The notes under the pieces: model-generated
Database searches by the model: none
Told to the model about the DNA's origin: nothing
What the model saw: only the letters and a program-made list of their open reading frames with translations
DNA from: Solibacillus merdavium
Lineage (GTDB): Bacteria > Bacillota > Bacilli > Bacillales_A > Planococcaceae
Reading direction: 5' to 3'
Assembly (NCBI RefSeq): GCF_014836935.1
Contig: NZ_JACSPW010000002.1
Coordinates: 186,001 to 250,000, forward strand
Length of the DNA stretch: 64,000 nucleotides
Shown: one piece after another, positions 56,286 to 64,000 of the stretch
Layout: the number at the start of each line of letters is the position of its first letter
How positions within the stretch are numbered: the stretch's first letter is position 1
Made by a program: the position numbers and the translations under genes

Positions 56286-56339
56286 TTTACAAAGTCCTCC
56301 TTATTAAGTTTTGCAAATAATGTTCTGCCTTTGAATACG

Positions 56340-56496
56340 TTGATTTCCGTTGCGGTTACGCTTTCCGCGGGCAAGAATTAGAGTCAAACTTGTTTGTCTC
56401 TAATTCTTTGCGCCGAGGATGGCGGCAATTTATTGCGGCCACCGCAGAAGCACTGTCACGCTATTCCCGCAGGAGTCGAACCTCCACTCCAATCAA
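56340..56496. repeat. Dispersed palindromic element, copy A, inside the pheS leader
   Basis: About 157 bp bounded by TTGATT (56340-56345) and AATCAA (56491-56496), with a looser match inside (GT..GG/CC..AC). It shares CTTTCCGCGGGC (56361-56372) and GCTATTCCCGCAGGA (56460-56474) with copy B at 41357-41536. It lies between the T-box terminator and the pheS SD, so it is transcribed as part of the pheS 5' UTR. Confidence 0.8.
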
Positions 56497-56551
56497 CTAG
56501 TTTGTGTTAATAAATAATCAAATTTACAACTTTATTTACATTTTTGAAAAT

Positions 56552-56818
56552 AAAAAAACCTCGTCCCCTAAGAAAGGGACGAGGACGAGTTTCGCGGTAC
56601 CACCCTAGTTATTGCGTTAAGCAATCACTTCATTGGAGCTAACGACTATGTCTAGCCGGCAATCCTTTCACCACAAGTGGATCCCGGATGCTGCTCGCGG
56701 GGTGAACTTCACTATACAATTTGTTAGCAAGCTTTCAGTCATTGGCTTGCATTCCCTAAAACAAATGTTGTATACCTACTCTTCCCGGTCAAAGCATTTC
56801 GTAATATATTCTCCACCT
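56552..56818 (-). promoter_or_regulatory. T-box leader of pheST (Phe specifier)
   Basis: The conserved T-box AGGGTGGTACCGCG (56606..56593) precedes a terminator with 9-bp arms CCTCGTCCC/GGGACGAGG and T7 (56584..56552). Stem I lies upstream with TATACAA/TTGTATA and an AGTA-type bulge. A TTC triplet at 56706..56704 (in GAAGTTCACC) is placed on the 3' side of the specifier loop, as expected for tRNA-Phe. Uncharged tRNA-Phe should promote read-through into pheS. Confidence 0.93.
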
Positions 56819-56847
56819 AGTTTAATGTATTACTGAATACTTTTCAA
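56819..56847 (-). promoter_or_regulatory. Sigma-A promoter of the pheST T-box transcript
   Basis: TTGAAA (56847..56842), 17 nt, TAAACT (56824..56819) on the minus strand. It sits between a near-perfect inverted repeat (CTCCACCTAG at 56811-56820 and CTAGCTGGAG at 56848-56857). Confidence 0.65.
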
Positions 56848-56869
56848 CTAGCTGGAGAAATTTTAACGA

Positions 56870-57151
56870 TTACATATCCCAGATTAGAATTAACAATGTA
56901 CCTAAAATAGTAAGTACAATTAAACCAATACCGTAAATGATGTTTGAGTAGATAGCCCATTTGTCTTCTGTTTCACCAGCATGCATGAATACCATGAACT
57001 GTAAACCTGCCTGAATGAATGCTGTTACTAACAGGATGATCATTCCAGTTGTGAATGACATATCTGTGAAGTAAACAAGCATTGCAATCACTGTTAAAAT
57101 CAGTGAAAATACGAAGCCCATAATTTGGCCTATTGGAAAGAACTTTGCCAT
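56870..57151 (-). CDS. qoxD: Cytochrome aa3 quinol oxidase subunit IV
   Basis: 93 aa with three hydrophobic helices. It keeps the family pattern IMGFVFSLILTVIAM, AFIQAGLQFMVFMHAGE and LGTLLILIWDM. Accessory subunit of the quinol oxidase, likely for stability. It is shorter than B. subtilis QoxD (124 aa) because it lacks the C-terminal His-rich tail. Start ATG 57151; its coding region begins just after qoxC. No clear terminator separates it from the pheST promoter. Confidence 0.9.
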   Translation of the reverse strand: MAKFFPIGQIMGFVFSLILTVIAMLVYFTDMSFTTGMIILLVTAFIQAGLQFMVFMHAGETEDKWAIYSNIIYGIGLIVLTILGTLLILIWDM

Positions 57152-57154
57152 AGA

Positions 57155-57754
57155 TTACATCATTCCTTTCAAGTAAATGAAACTGAAGATGAAGATCCAA
57201 ACTACATCTAGGAAGTGCCAGTAAAGTGAGAATACGAATGCTTTACCCGCTGTTACAGAAGTCAGACCACGTTTAGCGATTTGAATCATAAGGAAGATAC
57301 CCCAGAATAAACCGAACGTTACGTGAAGACCATGAGTTCCTAAAGTTGTTAATAAAATTGAAGTGAAGGCACTTACAGTAATACCTGCACCTACATGTGC
57401 ATAGTGTACGAATTCATAAATCTCTACACCTAAGAATGCCGCACCAAGTAGTAATGTAATCCCCATAAATGTCAACGTCGCTTTTTTACTACCTAGACGC
57501 ATGGCATGTATGGCTAAACCAATTGTAAAACTTGATGTTAACAGGATGAATGTCTCTGCTAATACTGGAGTAATTTCGAAAATTTCCGCAGCAGTTGGAC
57601 CGTTACCTGTACGATCCACTAGCGTGAAGTACGATGCGAATAATGTTCCGAATAACATAATCTCCGCACCTAGGAAAGTCCAAAAACCAAAGATTTTTAA
57701 GCTATTTTCTTCAGTAGAATACTCTAAAGGAACATTGTTATTTACTTTACCCAT
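57155..57754 (-). CDS. qoxC: Cytochrome aa3 quinol oxidase subunit III
   Basis: 199 aa with five hydrophobic helices, the heme-copper oxidase subunit III type. WTFLGAEIMLFGTLFASYFTL contains the conserved Glu. Later HGLHVTFGLFWGIFLMIQI and WHFLDVVWIFIFSFIYL. It has the five-helix form common in quinol and Bacillus oxidases. Start ATG overlaps the qoxB stop by 1 nt. Confidence 0.95.
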   Translation of the reverse strand: MGKVNNNVPLEYSTEENSLKIFGFWTFLGAEIMLFGTLFASYFTLVDRTGNGPTAAEIFEITPVLAETFILLTSSFTIGLAIHAMRLGSKKATLTFMGITLLLGAAFLGVEIYEFVHYAHVGAGITVSAFTSILLTTLGTHGLHVTFGLFWGIFLMIQIAKRGLTSVTAGKAFVFSLYWHFLDVVWIFIFSFIYLKGMM

Positions 57755-59718
57755 TATTTCGCACCTCCTTTTTTGTCATAGCTTTTTTCTGTTTCTTCCA
57801 CTTCATGTTTGTGGATATGATAGCCATGGTCGTCCTCCATAGAACGGTAACCCATACAAGCTAAAATACCGATTAAGCTGATGATTGCTAAAGTAAACAT
57901 ACTGAATACTAGAGCGAAACCACCGATGAAGAAGAATACTGATAATATAAATGTTTGACCTGAGTTATTTGGCATGTGAATATCTTTAATTTCACCTTTG
58001 AATAACTTCGTGCCATTTTTCTTAGAATCCCAGAATGCTTCTGAAGTTGAATCAGTTACGTCTGGAGTAATTGCAAAGTTATAGTGTGGAATTGGCGTAT
58101 GTGTCGCCCACTCAAGACCACGTGCATCCCATGGATCTGAACCGATGTCGCGTGGAGAGTTTTTGAAACTGTACCAAATATTCCATACAAGCATTAAGAA
58201 TGAAACAGACATAATACCAGCACCAACGAATGATAACATGTTTAACATGCTGAAACCTGTTGATTCTGAATATGTGTACATACGACGAGCTTGACCATCT
58301 AAACCAGTAATGTACATTGGAATGAACGCTAGTACGAAACCTGTAGACATTACCCAAACTGTTGCTTTACCGATACGCTCATTTAACATGAAACCAAACA
58401 TTTTTGGCCAGTAGAACGTTAAACCTGCTAACATCGCATAAACAACACCAGGAATGATCACGTTATGGAAGTGAGCTACTAAGAACATTGTGTTGTGGTA
58501 TTGGTAGTCAGCTGCTGACATCGCAAGCATAACACCTGTTACCCCACCTAATGTAAATAAAGGAATGAAGTGCATCGCATATAACATCGGCGTTGTCATC
58601 TCAATTTTCCCTTTATACATTGTGAATAACCAGTTGAAAATCTTAACCCCAGTTGGGATGGCGATAGCCATTGTTGTAATTGAGAAAATCGAGTTCGTGA
58701 ATGCACCTTGACCCATTGTAAAGAAATGGTGAGTCCATACAGCGAACGAGAATACTGAAATAACGATCATTGACCATACCATTGAGTTATAGCCATATAA
58801 ATTACGACGTGAGAATGTCGAAATAACTTCAGAGAAAATACCGAATGCCGGTAAGATTAAAATATATACTTCAGGGTGACCCCAAACCCAGAATAGGTTG
58901 GCCCAAAGCATGTCCATACCACCGTCTCCGATAGCAAAGAACTTAGTATCGAATAGACGATCCATCGTACCCATAGCTAAAGCTACTGTTAATACTGGGA
59001 ATGCAAATACGATAATTAAGTTTGCAATAAGTGCTGACCAAGTGAACATTGGCATTTTGAATAATGTCATACCTGGTGCACGCATTTTAAAGATTGTCGT
59101 TATGAAGTTAATACCTGTCAATAACGTACCAAGACCCGCGATTTGCAGCGAGAGCATGTAGTAGTTTGTACCAACGGATGTACTGAACTCATTACCCGCT
59201 AATGGGAAATAAGAAGTCCATCCAGAATCAGGTGATCCACCGATAATGAATGAGATATTAAATAATCCCATACCCATGAAGAATAACCAGAATGCTAAGT
59301 TGTTTAAACGTGGGAACGCAACGTCACGTGCCCCGATTTGTAATGGTACTAAATAGTTAAAGAAGAAAGTAATGAATGGCATTGCCATGAATAAAATCAT
59401 TACTACCCCGTGAGTTGTAAATACTTCGTTATAGTGTTGTGCATCTAAGAAGCTGTTTTCTGGAACAGCTAACTGTAAACGCATCATTACGGCATCGACA
59501 CCGCCGCGGAATAGCATTACTAAAGCGACGATTAAATACATGATACCGATTTTTTTATGGTCAACAGTTGTAATCCATTCACGCCATAAGTAACCCCATA
59601 ATTTAAAGTAAGTAACAACAGCTACTAACGCGATACTTCCTAAAACTATTGAAGCCATTGCGATATAAATCAAGGTACTTGGGTGTGGAACTGCAAACTG
59701 TGCAAAAAATTCCGACAT
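57754..59718 (-). CDS. qoxB: Cytochrome aa3 quinol oxidase subunit I
   Basis: 654 aa catalytic subunit with ~15 hydrophobic helices. The heme ligand TTHGVVMIL, the CuB His/Tyr motif [17 protein letters not shown] and the HHFFTMG and HFHNVIIPG ligands (CuB, heme a3 and heme a) are intact. It reduces O2 to water and pumps protons. It starts at ATG 59718 (AAAGGAG); the frame extends 6 codons upstream without an SD. Order qoxA-qoxB-qoxC-qoxD is as in B. subtilis. Confidence 0.97.
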   Translation of the reverse strand: MSEFFAQFAVPHPSTLIYIAMASIVLGSIALVAVVTYFKLWGYLWREWITTVDHKKIGIMYLIVALVMLFRGGVDAVMMRLQLAVPENSFLDAQHYNEVFTTHGVVMILFMAMPFITFFFNYLVPLQIGARDVAFPRLNNLAFWLFFMGMGLFNISFIIGGSPDSGWTSYFPLAGNEFSTSVGTNYYMLSLQIAGLGTLLTGINFITTIFKMRAPGMTLFKMPMFTWSALIANLIIVFAFPVLTVALAMGTMDRLFDTKFFAIGDGGMDMLWANLFWVWGHPEVYILILPAFGIFSEVISTFSRRNLYGYNSMVWSMIVISVFSFAVWTHHFFTMGQGAFTNSIFSITTMAIAIPTGVKIFNWLFTMYKGKIEMTTPMLYAMHFIPLFTLGGVTGVMLAMSAADYQYHNTMFLVAHFHNVIIPGVVYAMLAGLTFYWPKMFGFMLNERIGKATVWVMSTGFVLAFIPMYITGLDGQARRMYTYSESTGFSMLNMLSFVGAGIMSVSFLMLVWNIWYSFKNSPRDIGSDPWDARGLEWATHTPIPHYNFAITPDVTDSTSEAFWDSKKNGTKLFKGEIKDIHMPNNSGQTFILSVFFFIGGFALVFSMFTLAIISLIGILACMGYRSMEDDHGYHIHKHEVEETEKSYDKKGGAK

Positions 59719-59755
59719 AGTAGTTACTCCTTTCAAAAGTGCTTACTTTCAAAAA

Positions 59756-60643
59756 TTAATGTGAAGAGTGATCCTCTTCTTCTTTTTCATCTTCATCTGA
59801 AGAATCGTGGTTGTGTTCAGGAGCTGGTGAGAACTCTAAATGAGTACCTGTGTAAGTTGACTTACCAAGATGACCTGGCTCCAATAATTCTTCAAACTTT
59901 TCTTCTGTTAGAGGTGCAGCCGTTTCATGAACTTCTGTTACCCACTCGTCAAATTCTGCTTGCGTTAAGGCCGTTACATCAAATATATTTTCTGCTGTAC
60001 CACGACCTGAGAAGTTCGCGTTACGTCCCCAGAATTCGCCTGGGTTATCAGCAGCTAAATGTAAAGTTGTTACCATGTCTGCCATCGCGTATTTCTGACC
60101 ACCAAGTTGTGGAATCCAGAAACTTGTAATTGGACCGTAAGAATATAGTTTAAATTCAATTGCTCGTCCAGCAGGAATGTATAAGTAGTTTACTGTTTCA
60201 ATTCCTTGCTCTGGGTAGCTGAAATGCCATTTCCAGTTGGATGATGAAGCATAAATTACTAATGGTTCCTGATCTTCGTATGCTTGAGGAACATTTTCTA
60301 CAATATAGTTACTCTTAACAGATACGAACGATAAGAAAATAACGATAATTACAGGAATACCAATCATAATTGTTTCTACAAGCCAGTGACCGTGAATGTG
60401 CGGTGGCTCATAATCTGGACTTTGTTTTGAAGCGCGGTACTTAACTAACATAAATACCATAATTGCTAATACTGTTAGAACAATCCCTGACATCAAATAA
60501 ATTAATAACATTGTGTCGTCGGCTTGTCTTTGAGCTTGAGGACCTTTAGGATCAAGTACTGCTAACTTGTCGTTACAGCCTGCTAATAAAATAGCTCCTA
60601 GTCCCATGAAAGAGAGTAATGTTCCCTTCATATTTACTTTCAT
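59756..60643 (-). CDS. qoxA: Cytochrome aa3 quinol oxidase subunit II (lipoprotein)
   Basis: 295 aa. Lipoprotein signal with LAGC (Cys23), two transmembrane helices (~38-65 and ~80-105) and the cupredoxin-like periplasmic domain. The CuA ligands (C-x3-C and His) of cytochrome c oxidases are absent; the corresponding part reads SFWIPQLGGQKYAM, so this is a quinol oxidase. The C-terminal ~30 residues are His/Asp/Glu/Ser-rich. Start ATG 60643 after GGAAAGGAG. First of qoxABCD, with a long AT-rich upstream region. Confidence 0.95.
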   Translation of the reverse strand: MKVNMKGTLLSFMGLGAILLAGCNDKLAVLDPKGPQAQRQADDTMLLIYLMSGIVLTVLAIMVFMLVKYRASKQSPDYEPPHIHGHWLVETIMIGIPVIIVIFLSFVSVKSNYIVENVPQAYEDQEPLVIYASSSNWKWHFSYPEQGIETVNYLYIPAGRAIEFKLYSYGPITSFWIPQLGGQKYAMADMVTTLHLAADNPGEFWGRNANFSGRGTAENIFDVTALTQAEFDEWVTEVHETAAPLTEEKFEELLEPGHLGKSTYTGTHLEFSPAPEHNHDSSDEDEKEEEDHSSH

Positions 60644-60685
60644 AGTTGGACTCCTTTCCAATTAAATAAAGCTTGTTAGATCTTG

Positions 60686-60700
60686 CTTAAGCGCTTTCAT
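60686..60700 (-). promoter_or_regulatory. Weak cre-like sequence upstream of qoxA
   Basis: ATGAAAGCGCTTAAG matches 13 of 15 positions of a CcpA site (WTGNAANCGNWNNCW), differing in the last two. A second AAGCGCTT occurs at 60912. Low confidence. Confidence 0.28.
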
Positions 60701-60762
60701 CTGAGAGCGAAAATAAAATAGTGAAAATAGTGCAATTCAATTGAATAAATTCACTTACAACT

Positions 60763-60788
60763 TTTAACACTATGCATATAGTGTTAAA
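60763..60788. promoter_or_regulatory. Perfect 11-bp inverted repeat upstream of qoxABCD
   Basis: TTTAACACTAT-GCAT-ATAGTGTTAAA, about 120 nt upstream of the qoxA start. No T-run follows and no gene ends here, so it is more likely an operator than a terminator. No regulator that I know binds this sequence. Confidence 0.6.
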
Positions 60789-61199
60789 TACAATGGATAA
60801 TCCCCCAATCCATCATTACCAAGTTGGAATTTTAGATTGAAGTCCATAATTAACAGTTTGCACAAAATTTTCGAAAGCATTATATTTTTATTTTTCGTGC
60901 GGAAATTTAAAGCGCTTGTCTAACCTACTTAGATTTTAGTGAAACAACAAATAAGTGTCAAAACATCAAATTGGAAAAAAACCTTATTTCTTACTATTTT
61001 CGCACCTTTATTTATTAGTATTTTAAAATAATGTCGAAAAACACAGTAAAACCGCGTAATTGCGAGCAAATAAACTGTTCGATTTCAAAAATGACATTTC
61101 TATGAACATAATGAAGTAATTCTTTTGGGACTAATCAGAAAAATCCATTTGCCCTATTTTACTGGATTTATTTACATAAAACTGCCTGTAAATACCAAA
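60789..61199. other. AT-rich intergenic region upstream of qoxABCD
   Basis: About 400 nt; no ORF with an SD and no clear promoter were seen on either strand. Confidence 0.6.
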
Positions 61200-61252
61200 A
61201 TACAGGGGTTTCATAGGTGTGAAGATTCTATGAAACCCCTGTATATTTTTTT
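61200..61252. terminator. Perfect 17-bp terminator downstream of ysgA
   Basis: ATACAGGGGTTTCATAG (61200-61216) with CTATGAAACCCCTGTAT (61228-61244), 11-nt loop. On the minus strand it follows the ysgA stop by 11 nt and ends in TTTTGGTATTT. The stronger T-run (ATTTTTTTG) is on the plus strand. Confidence 0.85.
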
Positions 61253-61255
61253 GTT

Positions 61256-62017
61256 TTATTTTACAAAAGCATATAATAAAATCCCGGTAGCTACAGCTAC
61301 GTTTAAAGATTCTGCACCACCTAGAATCGGAATAATTACATTTTGGTCTGTCTTAGCCAAAATTTGCGGATTTATACCGCTCCCTTCATTCCCTACTATT
61401 AGTGCGAATGCATCACTTTTTTCAATTTCTCTATAGGATATCGATTCTTCTAATGAAGTACCGTATACACGAACACCATCCGCTTGTAAATTTTCAATCC
61501 ATTCCATTAAGTCCCCTCGGATAACTGGAATATGAAAATGTGAGCCTTGTGCAGAACGCAATGATTTTGGATTAAAAGCATCGACACATCCTTTTCCTAA
61601 AATGACTGCATCTATTCCCGCTGCATCAGCAGTTCGAATCATTGTTCCTATATTACCAGGATCCTGTACTGCGTCCACTAAGAGCACTTTGCGCCAATCA
61701 TATTGTTCATCCTGCGGAATAGGGCGCTGTTTACAATGTGCAAATACACCTTGGGATTTTTCAGTTTCTGCAATTTCCTTTGCAACTGCATCGTTAACAT
61801 ATACTAATGTCACATCGTCAATCGCCCATAATAACGGCAAATCAACGCCTTCTCGAACAATAACTTGAACGATTTGCTCTTTGTGCTTTAAAGCTTCTTC
61901 TACTAAGTGGAATCCTTCTACTATATATTCTTCTGTTTTTTCCCGCTCTTTACGCTGAGTAACAAGCTTTTTCCAATGCTTCACTAGACCATTTTGTGTT
62001 GATTCAATTCTTTTCAT
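61256..62017 (-). CDS. ysgA: TrmH/SpoU-family RNA methyltransferase (YsgA)
   Basis: 253 aa. An N-terminal L30e-like substrate-binding domain (~15-95, EEYIVEGFHLVEEAL) is followed by the SpoU methylase domain. That domain contains DPGNIGTMIRTADAAG, LIVGNEGSGI and IPILGGAESLNVAVATGILLY, which make the trefoil knot that binds S-adenosylmethionine. A 2'-O-methyltransferase acting on rRNA is likely. Start ATG 62017. Position next to sspI matches B. subtilis, where pheS is the other neighbour; here qoxABCD comes between. Confidence 0.93.
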   Translation of the reverse strand: MKRIESTQNGLVKHWKKLVTQRKEREKTEEYIVEGFHLVEEALKHKEQIVQVIVREGVDLPLLWAIDDVTLVYVNDAVAKEIAETEKSQGVFAHCKQRPIPQDEQYDWRKVLLVDAVQDPGNIGTMIRTADAAGIDAVILGKGCVDAFNPKSLRSAQGSHFHIPVIRGDLMEWIENLQADGVRVYGTSLEESISYREIEKSDAFALIVGNEGSGINPQILAKTDQNVIIPILGGAESLNVAVATGILLYAFVK

Positions 62018-62145
62018 AATTTCCCGTCCTTTTTCAGTACTCGAATTTACATTCTATCATAAATTTTTCGTAATCTATACCGCGATGCAATGTATAAAGT
62101 TGATAAATTGGTACAAAGTATGGGAAAAGGAGGTTTCATATTCAT

Positions 62146-62355
62146 ATGGATTTTCAGATTCGGCAAGCTATTACTGCAAACGTAATGGGTTCTGATGCAG
62201 CAGAATTTCAGGATATTGTTAATGATGCAATTGCACGAGGTGAGGAACATTTATTGCCTGGACTAGGAGTATTTTTAGAAACATGGTGGAAGAGCGCAAG
62301 TGAAAATGAACGTAATGAATTCACCCAAAAATTGGCCCAACAATTTGTTAATTAA
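62146..62355 (+). CDS. sspI: Small acid-soluble spore protein SspI
   Basis: 69 aa with the SspI pattern RQAITANVMG, FQDIVNDAIARGEEHLLPGLGVFLE, W and a C-terminal polar part; B. subtilis SspI has 71 aa. Made in the forespore and found in the spore core. The AAAGGAGG lies 12 nt before the ATG, a little far, but no nearer start exists. A sigma-G promoter is expected just upstream, but I could not fix it. Confidence 0.94.
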   Translation: MDFQIRQAITANVMGSDAAEFQDIVNDAIARGEEHLLPGLGVFLETWWKSASENERNEFTQKLAQQFVN

Positions 62356-62413
62356 AATTAGTATGTTCCATTGCTAGTATATAAAGTGATGTTTACATTT
62401 TTTTATACAAACA

Positions 62414-62445
62414 AAAAGCAATCTGGCGTCTCCCAGATTGCTTTT
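62414..62445. terminator. Bidirectional terminator between sspI and argF
   Basis: AAAAGCAATCTGG/CCAGATTGCTTTT perfect 13-bp stem with a 6-nt loop. Confidence 0.92.
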
Positions 62446-62520
62446 ACTATGTAGCGATGAAGCATTCCATCTTGAATACATACATCACCTGTAATCCTGC
62501 TATAAATCGTCACAGCGTCT

Positions 62521-62628
62521 CCCGTTATGATTCGTATTGGACTACTACATAATTTGCTCGCTCTACCTGCTTGCAAATCTGTATGGAAGCAGATGTGCCT
62601 ACAACCCGCAGTACACCCTCTACTTGAT
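62521..62628 (-). pseudogene. Possible coding remnant directly after argF
   Basis: The minus strand reads open for 36 codons in one frame (beginning [20 protein letters not shown] and ending NYVVVQYES), then a stop. No start codon or SD precedes it; the frame then continues open between stops to about 62455. Sequence looks protein-like, but I do not recognise the family. It may be a decayed gene between argF and the terminator. Confidence 0.25.
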
Positions 62629-62630
62629 CT

Positions 62631-63596
62631 TTAAGCTAATAAAGATACTAAAACTGCTTTTTGAGCATGTAAACGATTTTCCGCTTGCTCAAATATATAG
62701 GAATTTGGTCCATCAATAACTGATGTCGCAACTTCTTCCTCACGGTGTGCCGGTAAACAATGCAAGAACATATAATCTGGCTTAGCATGCGCAACTAGTG
62801 CATCATTTATTTGATAACCAGTAAAGTCTTTTAATCGTTTTTCCGTTTCCTCTTCTTGACCCATTGAAGTCCATACATCTGCATATATGGCATCAGCATT
62901 AGTTACTGCTTCTACTGGGTCATTCGTTACGAATACTGTCCCCCCATTTTGGGAAGCAATGTATTGCGCTTTTTCGATAATACTTTCATTACATTCATAC
63001 CCTACTGGAGTCGCAACAGATACATGCATTCCAACATGCGCAGCAGCAACGATAAGCGCATGCGCCACGTTATTGCCATCACCAATGTACGCTATTTTCA
63101 ATCCTTTTAGCTCGCCTTTATTTTCAGCAATTGTTTCAAGGTCCGCCAATGCCTGACAAGGATGATCGAGATCTGTTAAACCGTTAATAACCGGTACTGT
63201 AGCATACTCAGCTAACTCTTCAACCATCGCATGGGAATTAGCACGAATCATAATACCATCCAAATACCCAGACAATACTTGCCCTGTATCTGATATTGGT
63301 TCCCCACGCCCTATTTGCATATCACGCGCATTCATATACATTCCATATCCACCTAACTGTATCATGCCAACCTCGAAGGATACACGAGTACGAGTGGAGC
63401 TTTTTTCAAAAATCATGCCAAGTGTCTTACCTTCTAGTAGACGTGGACATTTCCCCGCTTTAGTAACTGTTTTCAGTTGTGTAGCAAGCTCAAGTAATTG
63501 CTTTACTTCCTCACTTGTATAATCAAGTAGTGTTAATAAGTCTTTTCCCTTCAGACTTTCAACAGGCTTCAATTGAACCTCTTCCAATAATTTCAT
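62631..63596 (-). CDS. argF: Ornithine carbamoyltransferase
   Basis: 321 aa. Carbamoyl-phosphate site SSTRTR (66-71), HPCQ (145-148), ornithine-binding region with SMGQ, and HCLP near residue 280. Makes citrulline from ornithine and carbamoyl phosphate. Start ATG 63596 after AGAGGTG; in-frame codons upstream to 63632 have no SD. It stands alone, outside the argCJBD-carAB operon typical of Bacillus. An ARG-box-like site in its promoter favours the biosynthetic over the catabolic role. Confidence 0.95.
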   Translation of the reverse strand: MKLLEEVQLKPVESLKGKDLLTLLDYTSEEVKQLLELATQLKTVTKAGKCPRLLEGKTLGMIFEKSSTRTRVSFEVGMIQLGGYGMYMNARDMQIGRGEPISDTGQVLSGYLDGIMIRANSHAMVEELAEYATVPVINGLTDLDHPCQALADLETIAENKGELKGLKIAYIGDGNNVAHALIVAAAHVGMHVSVATPVGYECNESIIEKAQYIASQNGGTVFVTNDPVEAVTNADAIYADVWTSMGQEEETEKRLKDFTGYQINDALVAHAKPDYMFLHCLPAHREEEVATSVIDGPNSYIFEQAENRLHAQKAVLVSLLA

Positions 63597-63630
63597 ATAA
63601 CACACCTCTGTAAGCTTTATCTTGATTTTC

Positions 63631-63659
63631 ATTATACATATGCATATTTATTAAATCAA
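63631..63659 (-). promoter_or_regulatory. argF promoter with ARG-box-like site
   Basis: TTGATT (63659..63654), 17-nt spacer, TATAAT (63636..63631). The spacer holds AATAAATATGCA (63652..63641), matching 11 of 12 core positions of the AhrC box (AATAAAAATKCA). ArgR/AhrC would block RNA polymerase. A weaker TGAATAATT occurs near 63695. Confidence 0.7.
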
Positions 63660-63893
63660 GCGAATTAATATAAATTTTTATAATTAATTAAATTATTCAA
63701 TAATTATACATATTCACTATCTAGACGGTTATGACGAAAAAATTACTTAAACGACAATTTTGTGTTTTACAGGTAGAAAATTATTAATTTACCATTGAAT
63801 TTCCATTAACTTTTAAGCATAATATTTTAAAGAGTTGTTTTTTTGTGGAAATTCACTTAAAACGATAGTAAAGAATTATAAGGAGGAATCATT

Positions 63894-64000
63894 ATGCCAA
63901 ATGCTACACATACAGTTAATTTACCGTTATCTAATCAAGTTACATGGGACTTTTTAAAGGATTATAATAATTGGGCACCTTTAATGCCGGGTTATATTGC
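63894..64000 (+). CDS. SRPBCC (CoxG-like) protein, N-terminal fragment
   Basis: First 35 codons of a gene cut by the right edge: MPNATHTVNLPLSNQVTWDF, then LKDYNNWAPLMPGY. The strand-helix start with a WxF...W..LMPG pattern is typical of CoxG/carbon-monoxide-dehydrogenase subunit G-like SRPBCC lipid-binding folds. Start ATG 63894 after AAGGAGG. Function not deducible. Confidence 0.7.
   Translation, partial: MPNATHTVNLPLSNQVTWDFLKDYNNWAPLMPGYI

Noticed and set aside
62080-62145. Sigma-G promoter for sspI
   Set aside because: Expected from biology, but no -35/-10 pair with right spacing could be fixed by eye.
1-64000. CRISPR arrays, insertion sequences, prophage genes, rRNA genes
   Set aside because: None seen: no regularly spaced repeats, no transposase or integrase motifs, no rRNA-like stretches.

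Overview
The window looks like a chromosomal segment from a low-GC, endospore-forming member of the Bacillales, most likely Planococcaceae (a Solibacillus- or Lysinibacillus-like genome). Three things suggest this: spore genes (gerE, sspI), AT-rich DNA with strong AGGAGG-type ribosome binding sites and many TTG starts, and a gene order that follows Bacillus subtilis over long stretches. The genus is an inference from content and style; no database was consulted.

Layout. Positions 1-6.6 kb (minus strand) hold a type VII secretion operon, yukE-yukD-yukC-yukBA, continuing off the left edge; a small WXG-like gene faces away from it. Positions 7.2-12.9 kb hold a YkvI-type transporter, a SIMPL protein, a CPA2 cation/proton antiporter behind a leader hairpin, and a TetR-SGNH hydrolase-SDR operon. 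After tRNA-Arg(TCT), 13.5-38.1 kb is a conserved backbone: ysnB, rdgB, rph, racE, marR (ysmB), gerE, ysmA, sdhBAC, yslB, lysC with a lysine riboswitch, uvrC, trxA, the fatty-acid beta-oxidation set etfA-etfB-fadB-fadR-lcfA with a FadR operator, yshE plus a 26-codon membrane ORF, mutS2, polX, cvpA, zapA and rnhC.

In B. subtilis rnhC is next to pheT. Here 14.7 kb of accessory genes separates them: a VOC protein, an MFS drug-efflux pump with a divergent TetR regulator, a DbpA-type helicase, a LysR regulator divergent from a CofE-like ligase, an OpuA glycine-betaine transporter with a BusR-like (GntR plus RCK_C) regulator, an amino-acid permease, an ECF S component, an isochorismatase-like hydrolase and an unknown membrane protein. 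pheST follows with a T-box leader. The aa3-type quinol oxidase operon qoxABCD lies between pheS and the otherwise conserved ysgA-sspI pair. argF and the start of a CoxG-like SRPBCC gene close the window.

Many genes work together: beta-oxidation (LcfA, FadB, EtfAB) feeds the quinone pool together with SdhCAB, and QoxABCD reoxidises it. Regulation is unusually readable: a lysine riboswitch, a Phe T-box, a FadR box, an ARG-box-like site, and two tandem spaced inverted repeats over the opuA promoter. The least explained items are a dispersed palindromic element (two full copies, one remnant, one copy inside the pheS leader), a perfect palindrome upstream of qoxA, the antiporter leader hairpin, and the small membrane ORF after yshE.
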